Assembly (NCBI GenBank): GCA_041495845.1
Contig: JBGQDM010000043.1
Span: forward strand, 1-25,059
DNA: 25,059 bases
Direction of reading: 5' to 3'
Origin: JBGQDM01 sp041495845
GTDB taxonomy: Bacteria > Acidobacteriota > Terriglobia > Terriglobales > Acidobacteriaceae
Shown here: piece after piece, positions 14,295 to 22,417 of the stretch
Position numbering within the stretch: the first letter of the stretch is position 1
Layout of the letters: every line of letters starts with the position of its first letter
Position numbers and translations under genes: made by a program
Notes under the pieces: model-generated
The model's input: the letters and a program-made list of their open reading frames with translations, nothing else
Databases searched by the model: none
Told to the model about the DNA's origin: nothing

Positions 14295-14983
14295 CGTCTG
14301 CTCCCGGAATCGCCGGTCAGGGCGGCGGCAGCGTGGGCGTTTTCTACCGCGCGCTTCAGCATTTCCAACCGATAACGCAGCCAGCAAACCAGCAGCGCGA
14401 ACGCCAGGAATGCGACCCAGTTGATGAGCAGGGCGTGCCACATGCGAGGGTCGAGTGAGCCGCCACCCCCCACCACCGGCTGCGGATGCTGGGTGCGGAA
14501 AAACCAGATGGAAAGATAAACGAGCGGAACATCGGCGAAACCAAAGATGGCGAGCGCGGCGGCGAGCACAGGGGTTTGCGCGTCACTGGAGAAGCGGCGC
14601 AGCATGAGGTAGCTCACGTAGATCAGCCAGAGGACGAGCGTCGAAGTCAGGCGCGCGTCCCAGGTCCACCAGATGCCCCAGACCGGGCGCGCCCACAAGG
14701 GGCCAGTGACCAGCACAATCGTGCAGAAGACGACGCCGACTTCCGCGGTGGTGACAGCAACCGCATCGGCGGCAGGGTTACGGCGAACCAGATACCAGAT
14801 GGAGGCCCCGAAGTTGACGAAGAACAGCAGGAAGGCTGTCCACGCGGAAGGCACGTGGTAATAGAAGATGCGCTGCACGTCGCCCATCGTCTGCTCGGTG
14901 GGCGCGACTTCGAGCGCCTGATACAGGCCATAGGTGAGGAGCAGGAAAACCACCACTGCGGCGAGCACGAAGCCAGGTTTCAT
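14291..14983 (-). CDS. ccmC: Heme-handling protein CcmC (cytochrome c maturation)
   Basis: 230 residues from the ATG at 14983, which overlaps the ccmB stop by 4 bp; a longer frame exists upstream but is not needed. Six membrane segments can be seen. The tryptophan-rich WWD motif is present (about 102-113, WGIWWTWDARLTS), with external histidines His43 (YYHVPSAW) and His183 (MWHALL) matching the two conserved axial heme ligands. CcmC places heme on CcmE in the periplasm. Its place between ccmB and ccmD is the classical order. Confidence 0.93.
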   Translation of the reverse strand: MKPGFVLAAVVVFLLLTYGLYQALEVAPTEQTMGDVQRIFYYHVPSAWTAFLLFFVNFGASIWYLVRRNPAADAVAVTTAEVGVVFCTIVLVTGPLWARPVWGIWWTWDARLTSTLVLWLIYVSYLMLRRFSSDAQTPVLAAALAIFGFADVPLVYLSIWFFRTQHPQPVVGGGGSLDPRMWHALLINWVAFLAFALLVCWLRYRLEMLKRAVENAHAAAALTGDSGSRR

Positions 14984-15651
14984 TCTGCGTTGAGTACCGT
15001 TTCGAAGAGCAGCAGGCACACACTAGTAAACACCACATCATAGACTGCCAGCAACACCATCCAGAAGCGGACGGAATCCTCGCCGACGAGAATGATGCGA
15101 GTGGCCTGCACCATGGCCAGCAGTGCGGGAATAGAGATGGGGAAGAGCAGCAGCGGGAGCATCACTTCCCGGCTGCGGGTGCGGAGTGACATGGCGGCGA
15201 AGAAAGTTCCATTGACCACCAGCGCCCAGGTACCCAGAGCGGCAAGCAGCGGCAAGAGCCACACCTGGCCGAGCGCGCGCAGGTCGTAAAACACGATGAA
15301 GAGTGGCGTCATCAGCAATTCGAGCAGGGTAACGAAGAGGAAGTTGCCGAAGACCTTGGCCAGGAACAGCGCATTGGGCGGCGCGGGGGAAACACGGTAC
15401 GCATCGAGCACCTGGTTGCGGATTTCGCGCGACCAGGTCTGATTGAGGGCGACGACGGCGGCAAACAGGAACGCAGTCCAGATGAGGCCGCCGGCAATCT
15501 GGCGCGATTCTTCCGCGGTGGGCTCAAAGGCGAAGCTGAAGATCACCACCACCAGCAGGGAGAAGAACAGCATGGAGTTGATGGCGTCTTTGGAGCGCCA
15601 TTCGAGGCGGAGGTCCTTGGTCAGCGTGACGCCGGCGAGGCGGAAACTCAT
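14980..15651 (-). CDS. ccmB: Heme exporter subunit CcmB
   Basis: 223 residues, beginning MSFRLAGVTLTKDLRLEWRS, with about six hydrophobic segments after the first 25 residues. The N-terminal KDLRLEWRSKDAIN block is the family hallmark. CcmB is the membrane subunit of the CcmAB ABC transporter, which drives release of holo-CcmE from CcmC. The ATG at 15651 overlaps the ccmA stop by 4 bp (ATGA). The open frame reaches further upstream, but that part runs antisense-like through ccmA and is not coding. Confidence 0.93.
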   Translation of the reverse strand: MSFRLAGVTLTKDLRLEWRSKDAINSMLFFSLLVVVIFSFAFEPTAEESRQIAGGLIWTAFLFAAVVALNQTWSREIRNQVLDAYRVSPAPPNALFLAKVFGNFLFVTLLELLMTPLFIVFYDLRALGQVWLLPLLAALGTWALVVNGTFFAAMSLRTRSREVMLPLLLFPISIPALLAMVQATRIILVGEDSVRFWMVLLAVYDVVFTSVCLLLFETVLNAE

Positions 15652-16328
15652 GCGCTGACCTCCGCCGCCAGCGTGCGGGTGCGTTTTTCGATGCGGCCCG
15701 CATGCATCCAGACGAATTCGTCGGCCACCTGCTGCAGCAGTTGCGCTTGATGAGTGACCACAAAGATGGTTGTTCCCGCATCGCGTCGGCTGCCCAGCAG
15801 TTGGGTCATGGCACGAGCAGAGGCCACATCCACATTCGAAAACGGCTCGTCGAGCAAGAGGAGTGCGGGAGTGTGCATCAAGGCGCGCGCCAGCGACATG
15901 CGTTGGCGCATGCCCTGAGAATATTGGCCGACGGCGCGGGGAAGGTCCGGATCCAGACCGACCTCCTCGATGGCACGCCGGCAAACGGGCATGTCGGTGA
16001 TCCCGTAAAGGTGCGCGAAGTAGCGCAGGTTCTCCAGGCCGCTCATTTCGTCATACAGCAGCGAGGGATGGGCCATGTAGCCGACGCGATGACAAACGGC
16101 GCGCACGGACGAGGAACCGAGGACTTCGACAGCGCCGCTGCTGGGTGGCGCGAGTCCGGCAAGGACGCGCAGCAACGTGCTCTTGCCGGCGCCATTCTCT
16201 CCCAGAATGACGTAAAGCTTGCCGCCGGCAAACTCCGCGCTGACCTGGCGGAGCGCGGCGAAGCGGCCAAATTGTTTGGTGAGATCGCGGACGATGACGG
16301 CGCTCGGCAGGGGCGCGGTGGGATTCAC
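15648..16328 (-). CDS. ccmA: Heme exporter ATP-binding subunit CcmA
   Basis: 226 residues from a GTG at 16328. ABC ATPase motifs: Walker A GENGAGKST (43-51), signature YSQGMRQR (136-143), Walker B LLLLDEP (156-162) and H-loop VVTHQ (190-194). It pairs with CcmB. The gene starts 19 bases after the ccmE stop and has no good ribosome-binding site, so it probably depends on readthrough from ccmE. Confidence 0.92.
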   Translation of the reverse strand: MNPTAPLPSAVIVRDLTKQFGRFAALRQVSAEFAGGKLYVILGENGAGKSTLLRVLAGLAPPSSGAVEVLGSSSVRAVCHRVGYMAHPSLLYDEMSGLENLRYFAHLYGITDMPVCRRAIEEVGLDPDLPRAVGQYSQGMRQRMSLARALMHTPALLLLDEPFSNVDVASARAMTQLLGSRRDAGTTIFVVTHQAQLLQQVADEFVWMHAGRIEKRTRTLAAEVSA

Positions 16329-16347
16329 GATGGGCGCGCCCGCTCCA

Positions 16348-16812
16348 TTACTGCCCCGAAGGAACGGCTGGAGTGACGTTCTGGGTCATGCCGCCGCCCT
16401 GCACCGGCTGTCCGGGTTTAGGCGCATATTTGGACGCGCACTTGGCCTGCAGATGTTTGGCGCGGAAAACGCCATCGCGACCGAACTGGCCTTCCGCCAA
16501 GGCCTGCGCGTCATCCTTGAACGTGTCGGGCGGCGCTTCGGTCCCCTGGTAGACCACCGGCAGCTGCTGGTCCTGCTCCAGAAGCACGAACTCAAGATGT
16601 GTACCGGAGCGGTGAATGGAGCCGGGTTGCACGTTACCGGCAACGCGCAGCCGCTTGGTGTAAACGCTGTCTCCCATGCCGCGGAGTTCGCGGATGGTGA
16701 CGTAGTAGCTCTTGCTCTCCTGCACGCCCGTGTACGCGAGGTAGCCCAGCGAGCACAGGATGATGGCCATCACCGCGCCGAACTTCACGAGTTTCGCTGA
16801 CTGCGCTGACAT
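16348..16812 (-). CDS. ccmE: Heme chaperone CcmE, CxxxY variant
   Basis: 154 residues from the ATG at 16812, with AGGGA 7 bases upstream. One N-terminal membrane anchor (about 11-28) is followed by the periplasmic OB-fold (RVAGNVQPGSI, LEFVLLEQDQQLPVVYQG) and a flexible tail. The heme-attachment motif, HxxxY in the E. coli type, reads CASKY here: Cys125 and Tyr129. His120 lies five residues before the Cys, but the residue four after it is Lys, so it does not form HxxxY. CxxxY CcmE proteins are known from Desulfovibrio and some archaea and bind heme through Cys. It is first in the ccmEABCD operon. Confidence 0.9.
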   Translation of the reverse strand: MSAQSAKLVKFGAVMAIILCSLGYLAYTGVQESKSYYVTIRELRGMGDSVYTKRLRVAGNVQPGSIHRSGTHLEFVLLEQDQQLPVVYQGTEAPPDTFKDDAQALAEGQFGRDGVFRAKHLQAKCASKYAPKPGQPVQGGGMTQNVTPAVPSGQ

Positions 16813-16832
16813 GAGCACGTCCCTCTGTGCCC

Positions 16833-16861
16833 ACTCTACTGGGAGCGAGTGCAAGGGTCAA
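16833..16861 (-). promoter_or_regulatory. Sigma70-like promoter of the ccm operon
   Basis: On the minus strand TTGACC (16861-16856), a 17-base spacer, TAGAGT (16838-16833). The predicted start near 16826 leaves a leader of about 14 bases that still holds the AGGGA ribosome-binding site of ccmE. Confidence 0.55.
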
Positions 16862-16973
16862 GCGGGCGGAAGGACATCACCCGATACCACCAGTCCTTCC
16901 GATGCACCCCGCACCGAAGTGCCACGTTGGACAGGACGGCTACGGCTGATGCAGACTCGTCTGACTCAAAAAT

Positions 16974-16989
16974 GGCGGAGGCTTCCGCC
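16974..16989 (+). other. Small hairpin upstream of the second serine hydrolase
   Basis: GGCGGA (16974-16979), a 4-base loop, TCCGCC (16984-16989). It lies 34 bases before the GTG start and may sit in the mRNA leader. Role unknown. Confidence 0.35.
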
Positions 16990-17011
16990 GTCCGACGACC
17001 ACATTTTTGCC

Positions 17012-17017
17012 AGGAGA
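17012..17017 (+). promoter_or_regulatory. Ribosome-binding site that sets the start at 17024
   Basis: AGGAGA lies 6 bases before the GTG at 17024. The frame is open for 88 codons upstream of this point, but a signal peptide begins exactly here. Confidence 0.7.
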
Positions 17018-17023
17018 AAGCGA

Positions 17024-18118
17024 GTGAAACGGTTCCTGACGGTTTTGACAATACTGCTCGTGGCCGGCGTCTGGCTGGAAGCGCAGACTTCCAGGGCGAC
17101 AGACCAGGCAGTCGACACCTATGTACAGGCGGAGATGGAGAAACGCCATATCCCGGGCTTGGCTTTGCTGGTGGTGCGCGACGGGGCCATGGTCAAGACC
17201 AAAGGTTTTGGCGAGTCGAACCTGGAATACAAGGTCGCGGTGAAACCGGAGACCCTGTTCCAGTCCGGCTCGCTGGGCAAACAGTTCGCGGCAACCGCCG
17301 TCATGATGCTGGTCGAGGAAGGCAAGATCCATCTGGACGATCCCATCAACAAGTATTTCTGCGAAGCGCCGCCGAAGTGGGAAGGCGTTACGGTGCGGCA
17401 CCTGCTGAGCCATACCGGCGGATTGACGGACTATCCGAAAAATTTCAATTTCCGCGCTGACTATACCGAAGATCAGTTGCTGGCCAAGGCGGCGGAAATC
17501 CCACTCGCATTCAAACCAGGCGAGAAGTGGGCGTACAGCAATGTGGGCTACCTGACTTTGGGAGTTTTGATTCACCGCGTAACCGGACAATTTTATGGAG
17601 ACTTTTTGCAGGAGCGTATTTTCCGGCCGCTGGGCATGAACACGACGCGGATCATCAATGAGGCCGACATCATTCCCAACCGCGCCGCCGGCTACCGGCT
17701 GGTGAAGGGTGAGTTGAAAAATCAGGAATGGGTTTCGCCCACACTGAATACCACCGCCGACGGCAGTCTGTACTTCACCATCCTGGACTTGGCGAAGTGG
17801 GATGCGGCGCTCTACACCGAGAAGTTGCTGCACCGCTCGTCGCTCGAACAGATGTGGACGCCGGTAAAGTTGAACAACGGCTCGGCCAACTCCGACCACT
17901 ATGGTTTCGGCTGGTTCATCAACCACGCGGGCGGGCACCGCGTCATCGAGCACGGCGGATCGTGGCAGGGATTCAACACTTACATTGCGCGCTACGTGGA
18001 TGACAAATTGACGGTGGTGGTGTTGACCAACCTCGACGGAGCGCGGCCATCGAGCATCGCCCACCATGTGGCCGGGCTCTACGTGCGCGGCTTGGAGGCA
18101 GCACCGGATGCGGAGTAG
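17024..18118 (+). CDS. Exported serine hydrolase, beta-lactamase (class C / esterase) family, canonical motifs
   Basis: 364 residues from the GTG at 17024. The signal peptide MKRFLTVLTILLVAGVWLEA is followed by a likely cleavage site near residue 20. All three active-site motifs are present: SLGK (83-86, SxxK), YSN (171-173) and HGG (310-312). Family members include AmpC beta-lactamases, D-alanyl-D-alanine carboxypeptidases and EstB-like esterases; the motifs do not decide among these. It is a distant relative of the hydrolase at 13017-14126, which has altered second and third motifs. The ccm operon lies between them. thiC follows after 65 bp with its own -10 element. Confidence 0.85.
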   Translation: MKRFLTVLTILLVAGVWLEAQTSRATDQAVDTYVQAEMEKRHIPGLALLVVRDGAMVKTKGFGESNLEYKVAVKPETLFQSGSLGKQFAATAVMMLVEEGKIHLDDPINKYFCEAPPKWEGVTVRHLLSHTGGLTDYPKNFNFRADYTEDQLLAKAAEIPLAFKPGEKWAYSNVGYLTLGVLIHRVTGQFYGDFLQERIFRPLGMNTTRIINEADIIPNRAAGYRLVKGELKNQEWVSPTLNTTADGSLYFTILDLAKWDAALYTEKLLHRSSLEQMWTPVKLNNGSANSDHYGFGWFINHAGGHRVIEHGGSWQGFNTYIARYVDDKLTVVVLTNLDGARPSSIAHHVAGLYVRGLEAAPDAE

Positions 18119-18145
18119 CGGAAAATCTCTTTTCCTCCCGCAGCG

Positions 18146-18151
18146 TATAAT
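18146..18151 (+). promoter_or_regulatory. -10 element upstream of thiC
   Basis: A perfect TATAAT, with no recognisable -35 hexamer 16-18 bases upstream and no TG extension. The implied leader to the ATG at 18184 is only about 26 bases, too short for a TPP riboswitch. Confidence 0.4.
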
Positions 18152-18183
18152 CAGGTCTTGAATTCGCTTGAAGGCGGTGAGGA

Positions 18184-19635
18184 ATGTCATCGGGGAATGG
18201 AAATTCGTCGGAACCGCGGCCGGGTAAGGCGGGGGGACGGGCGGAATGGATTGCCGCGCGGCGCGCCGCCAACACGGACGGTAATTTCTCGCAGATGCAC
18301 TATGCCCGGCAGGGCGTGATCACCGAGGAAATGCAGTTTGTCGCATTGCGGGAACAACTGACACCCGAACTGGTGCGCGACGAAGTGGCCCGCGGGCGCA
18401 TGATCATTCCCGCCAATATCAACCATCCCGAGCTTGAGCCGATGTGCATCGGCGTGGCTTCGCTCTGCAAGATCAACTCCAACATCGGCAACTCTGCGGT
18501 GACTTCCAATATTGAAGAAGAACTGAAGAAATTGCACACCTCGGTGCACTACGGCGCGGATACGGTCATGGACCTCTCCACCGGCGGCAACATTCATGAA
18601 ATTCGCGAGGCCATCGTGCGGCATTCACCTGTGCCGATTGGCACCGTGCCCATTTACGAAGCCATTTCGCGAGTCAAACGTATTGAAGACGTGAACGCCG
18701 ACGTCATGCTCGAAGTAATTGAAGAGCAAGCCGAGCAGGGCGTGGATTACATGACCATCCACGCGGGCGTGTTGGTGCAATATCTGCCGCTGGTTTCGAA
18801 ACGCATTACCGGGATCGTCAGCCGCGGCGGCGCGATTCTGGCGCACTGGATGGCGCACCATCACAGCCAGAATTTTCTCTATGAGCGTTTCGATGACATC
18901 TGCAAGATTTTCAAGAAGTACGATGTCTCGTTCTCGCTGGGCGATGGCTTGCGACCCGGCTGCCTGGCGGATGCCAGCGACGAAGCGCAGTTTGCGGAAC
19001 TGAAAACTTTAGGCGAGCTAACCAAAAAAGCCTGGGAACACGACGTGCAAGTAATGATTGAGGGTCCGGGCCATGTCCCCATGCACAAGATCAAAGAGCA
19101 GGTGGAGAAAGAAGTGGAGTTGTGTTACGAGGCTCCTTTCTACACGCTGGGACCGCTGGTGACAGACATTGCGCCCGGGTACGATCACATCACGTCGGCG
19201 ATTGGGGCGGCCATGATCGGCTGGTACGGCGCGGCTATGCTCTGCTACGTCACCCCCAAAGAGCACCTGGGCCTGCCCAACGAAAAAGACGTCAAGGACG
19301 GCATCATCGCCTACAAGATTGCCGCTCACGCTGCGGATGTGGCGCGGCAGCGGCCCGGGGCGCGCGATCGCGACGATGCCCTCAGCTACGCACGTTACAA
19401 GTTCGATTGGGAGAAACAGTTTGCGTTGTCACTCGATCCGGAGACTGCCCGCTCCATGCACGACGAAACGCTGCCCGAAGAGCAATATAAAGACGCGGCG
19501 TTCTGCTCCATGTGCGGACCGAAGTTCTGCTCCATGAATTACTCCGCCAAGGTAGACGCCTACAACAAGGCAGAGCATGGCCTCGAGAAGAAGGACTACT
19601 CCGAACTGGTGGAGAGGCTGGTCACGCTTAAGTAG
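18184..19635 (+). CDS. thiC: Phosphomethylpyrimidine synthase ThiC
   Basis: 483 residues. ThiC is a radical-SAM-type enzyme that turns aminoimidazole ribotide into the HMP-phosphate precursor of thiamine. The C-terminal Fe-S motif CSMCGPKFC supplies Cys441, Cys444 and Cys449. Other family blocks are visible: MHYARQGVIT, IPANINHPE, NSNIGNSAV, MDLSTGGNIHEIRE, HAGVLVQY, SRGGAI, EGPGHVPMHKI and YDHITSAIGAA. The form lacks the long N-terminal extension of the proteobacterial enzyme. GAGGA lies immediately before the ATG at 18184. No other thiamine gene is in the window and no TPP riboswitch precedes it. It ends 15 bp from the convergent peptidase gene. Confidence 0.96.
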   Translation: MSSGNGNSSEPRPGKAGGRAEWIAARRAANTDGNFSQMHYARQGVITEEMQFVALREQLTPELVRDEVARGRMIIPANINHPELEPMCIGVASLCKINSNIGNSAVTSNIEEELKKLHTSVHYGADTVMDLSTGGNIHEIREAIVRHSPVPIGTVPIYEAISRVKRIEDVNADVMLEVIEEQAEQGVDYMTIHAGVLVQYLPLVSKRITGIVSRGGAILAHWMAHHHSQNFLYERFDDICKIFKKYDVSFSLGDGLRPGCLADASDEAQFAELKTLGELTKKAWEHDVQVMIEGPGHVPMHKIKEQVEKEVELCYEAPFYTLGPLVTDIAPGYDHITSAIGAAMIGWYGAAMLCYVTPKEHLGLPNEKDVKDGIIAYKIAAHAADVARQRPGARDRDDALSYARYKFDWEKQFALSLDPETARSMHDETLPEEQYKDAAFCSMCGPKFCSMNYSAKVDAYNKAEHGLEKKDYSELVERLVTLK

Positions 19636-19650
19636 TTGTGGCCGCCGCGT

Positions 19651-21831
19651 CTAGCGGTAACTCTCCATTACGGACCGGGCGCGGTCGAGCGCAGCGGCGA
19701 GCGCGGCGATCTGCTTCTTCACCAAGTCGGCATCCCCTTTATCAATGGCCTCGTTCACTCCTGGAATCACCACCGCCGCATAGCCCGTGTACTGTCCCGG
19801 GGCGAAGATGGCGTGGTGATACCACGAACGGTTGGGCAGACCTTCGGGCAAGAGCAGCGCCCGCTCAGCGTCGATCAGAGCGCGGTTCAGGCGGGCCGCA
19901 TCTTTGGGAAGGCGGTGCTGACGCGCCCGGAGAGAGGCGCCGGCTTTGGTAAAGTGCTCAACCGCTTGAATGGCGGGCTTGAAGTCGGGAGCCTTCCCCG
20001 CCATGTGTTCGCGGGCCTTGTTCTGCGCGTCTTTGATGTAGACGCTGATTTCCCTGCCGTAGGCTTCGTAGTCGTAAGGCAACACATCGGCACCAGCCAA
20101 ACGCAGCACTTCCAGGCCATAAATGCGCGCCATCTGCTGCTCGTACTTGAAATCAGGATCGCCGAACTTCTTGAACCAGGCAAAATTGTCGAAGGCCGAG
20201 TGATACACGCCGTAGTTCCCGGAGGAACCGACGTCAGTGGAAGGCACGCCCAGGTGCTGCAGAAAAACGGTGTAGTCGGAACCGCTGCCGAGGTCGCCGA
20301 CGGGAGTGTCGCTGCCGAGTTGCGCCACCGGAGGGCGAGGGGAGTTGGTATCGGCGCTGGCGGTGGCCCGGGTCGCGGTGCGCCACACGTCGTAAACGCT
20401 TCCACCTTTGGGGCTGGGCACGGCATGCGCGACCTCGCGGATGAAGTCCTTCAGCGAGGGCACGGCAGAAGCGGTGAAATCAGGACCGGCAACGGCGACG
20501 TCCATATTGATGTAGGCAACCGCCTGGGCGAGTTCAGTGGCATGCTCTTCGCCCCATTCCGTGGAGCCGATGAGCCCTTCTTCTTCGGCGTCCCAGCTGC
20601 CAAAAATAATTGTTCGTCTTGGCCGCCACCCCGTCTTGAGCAGCGCACCCAGACCGCGCACCGCCTCGAGCATGGCTGCGGTGCCGCTGTTCGGATCCAC
20701 CGCGCCATAGACCCAGGCGTCGCGATGATTTCCCGCGACCACCATTTCGCCGGGAATTTCCGAACCACGGATTTTCCCAATTACGTCCCAAATGGTGCGG
20801 TACTGGAAGTCTTGCTTGACGTGCAAACGCACGCGCACCGGCCCGGAACCGACGTGATAGGTAAAGGGCAACGCGCCCTGCCATTCGCGCGGCACCACCG
20901 GCCCGCTCAGATGTTCGAGAATGGGCCAGGCGTCGGCGTAAGAGAGCGGCGTGGTCGGAATGCGCGGCAGTTGCTCCGCCCGCTCCGGCGGCGTGCGCTG
21001 GCTGTCAGGAAGAGAAACAACCGAGGCAATGCCCGGCGTGGTGGGATCGCCGGGATACTGAAACATGAAACCTACCGAACCGCGCTGCACGCCGCTATCG
21101 GGACGCCACGGCCCCATGGGATATTTGTCGCCGCGCCTCCAGCCATCGTCGGCCGGGTCAGAATAGATGAGCACACCGGCGGCGCCGTGTTCCTGCGCGA
21201 CAAAGGCCTTCACGCCGCGGAAGTTCTGCCCGTAGCGGACGAGCACGATCTTGCCCTTCACATCCACTTTCAGTTCCGCCAGTTTGCGGAAATCTTCCGG
21301 TGAGCCGTAATTCGCGTAGACGACATCGGCCTCCGCATCGCCCGTGGGAGACATGCCGTTGTACGGCATGACAACGCGTGGGTCGTCTTGAAAGGGATCG
21401 CCCTCCACATGCTCGCGGGTGGGGCCATGCATCTCTACTCCGGGGGGTGCAATCACGTCCACGCGGATCTCCACGGGATAGTTGAGCCAGACGCGATAGG
21501 GAACAATTTCAGTTTCCAGACCGGCGGCGCGAAACTGCTCGGCAACATAGTCGGCGGTGGCGCGATCTTCCGGCGAGCCGGCAATGTGCGGCGCCTGCGT
21601 CAGGATGCGCAGGTGCTCTTCGGCGCGCCGAGGATCGGGCACGGCGAGAAACGTGGTTTCCGCATGGGCCTCAGCAGCCGCATCGCGAAAACCCATTATG
21701 GTTGCGGCGGCTTCCGCCGCGGCGGCCGGAGACGAGGAAAAACTTCCAACGCCAGCAGCAACCAGCAACAAGCCGGCAAACAAGGCAATGGGGCGCAGTC
21801 GTTTCATGGGTGTATTGGTCAGCAAGTTCAT
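19651..21831 (-). CDS. M28 family metallopeptidase, glutamate carboxypeptidase II-like
   Basis: 726 residues. The N terminus is an export signal: basic MKRLRP, then a hydrophobic stretch to about residue 30 and an Ala-rich run. A PA domain (about 115-345) is inserted before the catalytic domain. Two-zinc ligands can be assigned by comparison with human GCPII: His369 and Asp379 (GNHRDAWVYGAVDP), Glu416/Glu417 (WDAEEEGLIGSTEW), Asp444 (INMD) and His544 (YHSAFDNF). The last 140 residues form a TfR-like helical dimerisation domain. The enzyme should remove a C-terminal amino acid from exported peptides, perhaps a gamma- or alpha-glutamate. The ATG overlaps the upstream gene's stop by 4 bp (ATGA at 21828-21831); an ATG at 21807 is the alternative start. 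Confidence 0.88.
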   Translation of the reverse strand: MNLLTNTPMKRLRPIALFAGLLLVAAGVGSFSSSPAAAAEAAATIMGFRDAAAEAHAETTFLAVPDPRRAEEHLRILTQAPHIAGSPEDRATADYVAEQFRAAGLETEIVPYRVWLNYPVEIRVDVIAPPGVEMHGPTREHVEGDPFQDDPRVVMPYNGMSPTGDAEADVVYANYGSPEDFRKLAELKVDVKGKIVLVRYGQNFRGVKAFVAQEHGAAGVLIYSDPADDGWRRGDKYPMGPWRPDSGVQRGSVGFMFQYPGDPTTPGIASVVSLPDSQRTPPERAEQLPRIPTTPLSYADAWPILEHLSGPVVPREWQGALPFTYHVGSGPVRVRLHVKQDFQYRTIWDVIGKIRGSEIPGEMVVAGNHRDAWVYGAVDPNSGTAAMLEAVRGLGALLKTGWRPRRTIIFGSWDAEEEGLIGSTEWGEEHATELAQAVAYINMDVAVAGPDFTASAVPSLKDFIREVAHAVPSPKGGSVYDVWRTATRATASADTNSPRPPVAQLGSDTPVGDLGSGSDYTVFLQHLGVPSTDVGSSGNYGVYHSAFDNFAWFKKFGDPDFKYEQQMARIYGLEVLRLAGADVLPYDYEAYGREISVYIKDAQNKAREHMAGKAPDFKPAIQAVEHFTKAGASLRARQHRLPKDAARLNRALIDAERALLLPEGLPNRSWYHHAIFAPGQYTGYAAVVIPGVNEAIDKGDADLVKKQIAALAAALDRARSVMESYR

Positions 21832-22325
21832 CGGCTATTGGCAGTACGCAATTCTTGCAGCAGGTTCAGGGTTCCGGCCATGGGTATGAGTTCGTCCATG
21901 CCATATACCTGCTGGAAAATCAGGTGGCCGCGAACATCCACGAGAAAGAGCGCCCGCTCGCAAGCGCCCCGCTTCGGTTCCTTCTGGCGCAAGACGCCGT
22001 ATCTTTCCGCCACCTCTCCATGCGGCCAGAAATCGGCACACATGGCGAAATCCAGCGGCCCGATGGCGCGCTCCCAGGCGGTGGTGTTCATGATGGAATC
22101 GACACAGACAGCAACCGGCACCGTGCGCAGACCGGCGAATTGCTCTTGCTCGGCTTGATACGCCACCAGTTGGCGCTCAGAAAGCGGCTCCCAGTTGGCG
22201 GGATAAAACGTCAGCAGGACCTGCTGCTTGCCGCGATGGCTGCTCAGGCGGAAGGGGCGCTTAATGCCGCCGATGAGTGCAGGCAGCTCGAAATCGGGCG
22301 CTTCTTCTCCCACCACCAACGTCAC
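21828..22325 (-). CDS. Peroxiredoxin-fold (AhpC/TSA) protein lacking the peroxidatic cysteine
   Basis: 165 residues from the GTG at 22325, set by GGAGG 4 bases upstream; the open frame reaches much further but begins outside the fold. The fold opens with GEEAPDFELPAL. The catalytic loop, FYPxxxxPVCxxQ in true family members, reads FYPANWEPLSERQL: Ser49 stands where the peroxidatic Cys should be, and the preceding Val is Leu. Cysteines at other places (AVCVD, FAMCAD, RGACER) do not take the catalytic position. DFWPHGEVAERYGV and ERALFLVD are kept, so the fold should be intact. Peroxidase activity is unlikely; a redox-sensing, chaperone-like or binding role is possible. It is translationally coupled to the M28 peptidase. 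Confidence 0.8.
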   Translation of the reverse strand: MTLVVGEEAPDFELPALIGGIKRPFRLSSHRGKQQVLLTFYPANWEPLSERQLVAYQAEQEQFAGLRTVPVAVCVDSIMNTTAWERAIGPLDFAMCADFWPHGEVAERYGVLRQKEPKRGACERALFLVDVRGHLIFQQVYGMDELIPMAGTLNLLQELRTANSR

Positions 22326-22329
22326 ACTT

Positions 22330-22334
22330 CCTCC
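22330..22334 (-). promoter_or_regulatory. Ribosome-binding site that sets the peroxiredoxin-like gene start
   Basis: GGAGG on the minus strand, 4 bases before the GTG at 22325. Confidence 0.7.
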
Positions 22335-22363
22335 CGCCAGCGTCCACCAGCACTGAACTTGCG

Positions 22364-22369
22364 ATTGTA
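22364..22369 (-). promoter_or_regulatory. Candidate -10 element for the peroxiredoxin-like/M28 operon
   Basis: TACAAT on the minus strand, about 32 bases of leader before the GTG. No convincing -35 is visible. Confidence 0.3.
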
Positions 22370-22394
22370 CCCTTTCCGCGACGGCCGGCTCGGC

Positions 22395-22400
22395 TATCAT
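22395..22400 (+). promoter_or_regulatory. Candidate -10 element for the methyltransferase gene
   Basis: TATCAT 17 bases before the ATG at 22418. No clear -35 is visible, and the leader would be very short. Confidence 0.25.
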
Positions 22401-22417
22401 GCAAGAGACTTGGACGC

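Noticed and set aside
14295..14441. The longer N-terminal extension of ccmD
   Set aside because: The added residues are Arg/Ala-rich shadow of ccmC; the 42-residue form matches CcmD and starts at an ATGA overlap.
15652..15984. The longer N-terminal extension of ccmB
   Set aside because: The extra 111 codons overlap ccmA in another frame; the ATGA overlap at 15648-15651 gives the standard CcmB start and length.
19636..21303. A 555-codon open frame on the plus strand
   Set aside because: It is antisense to the M28 peptidase, whose zinc ligands are all in place.
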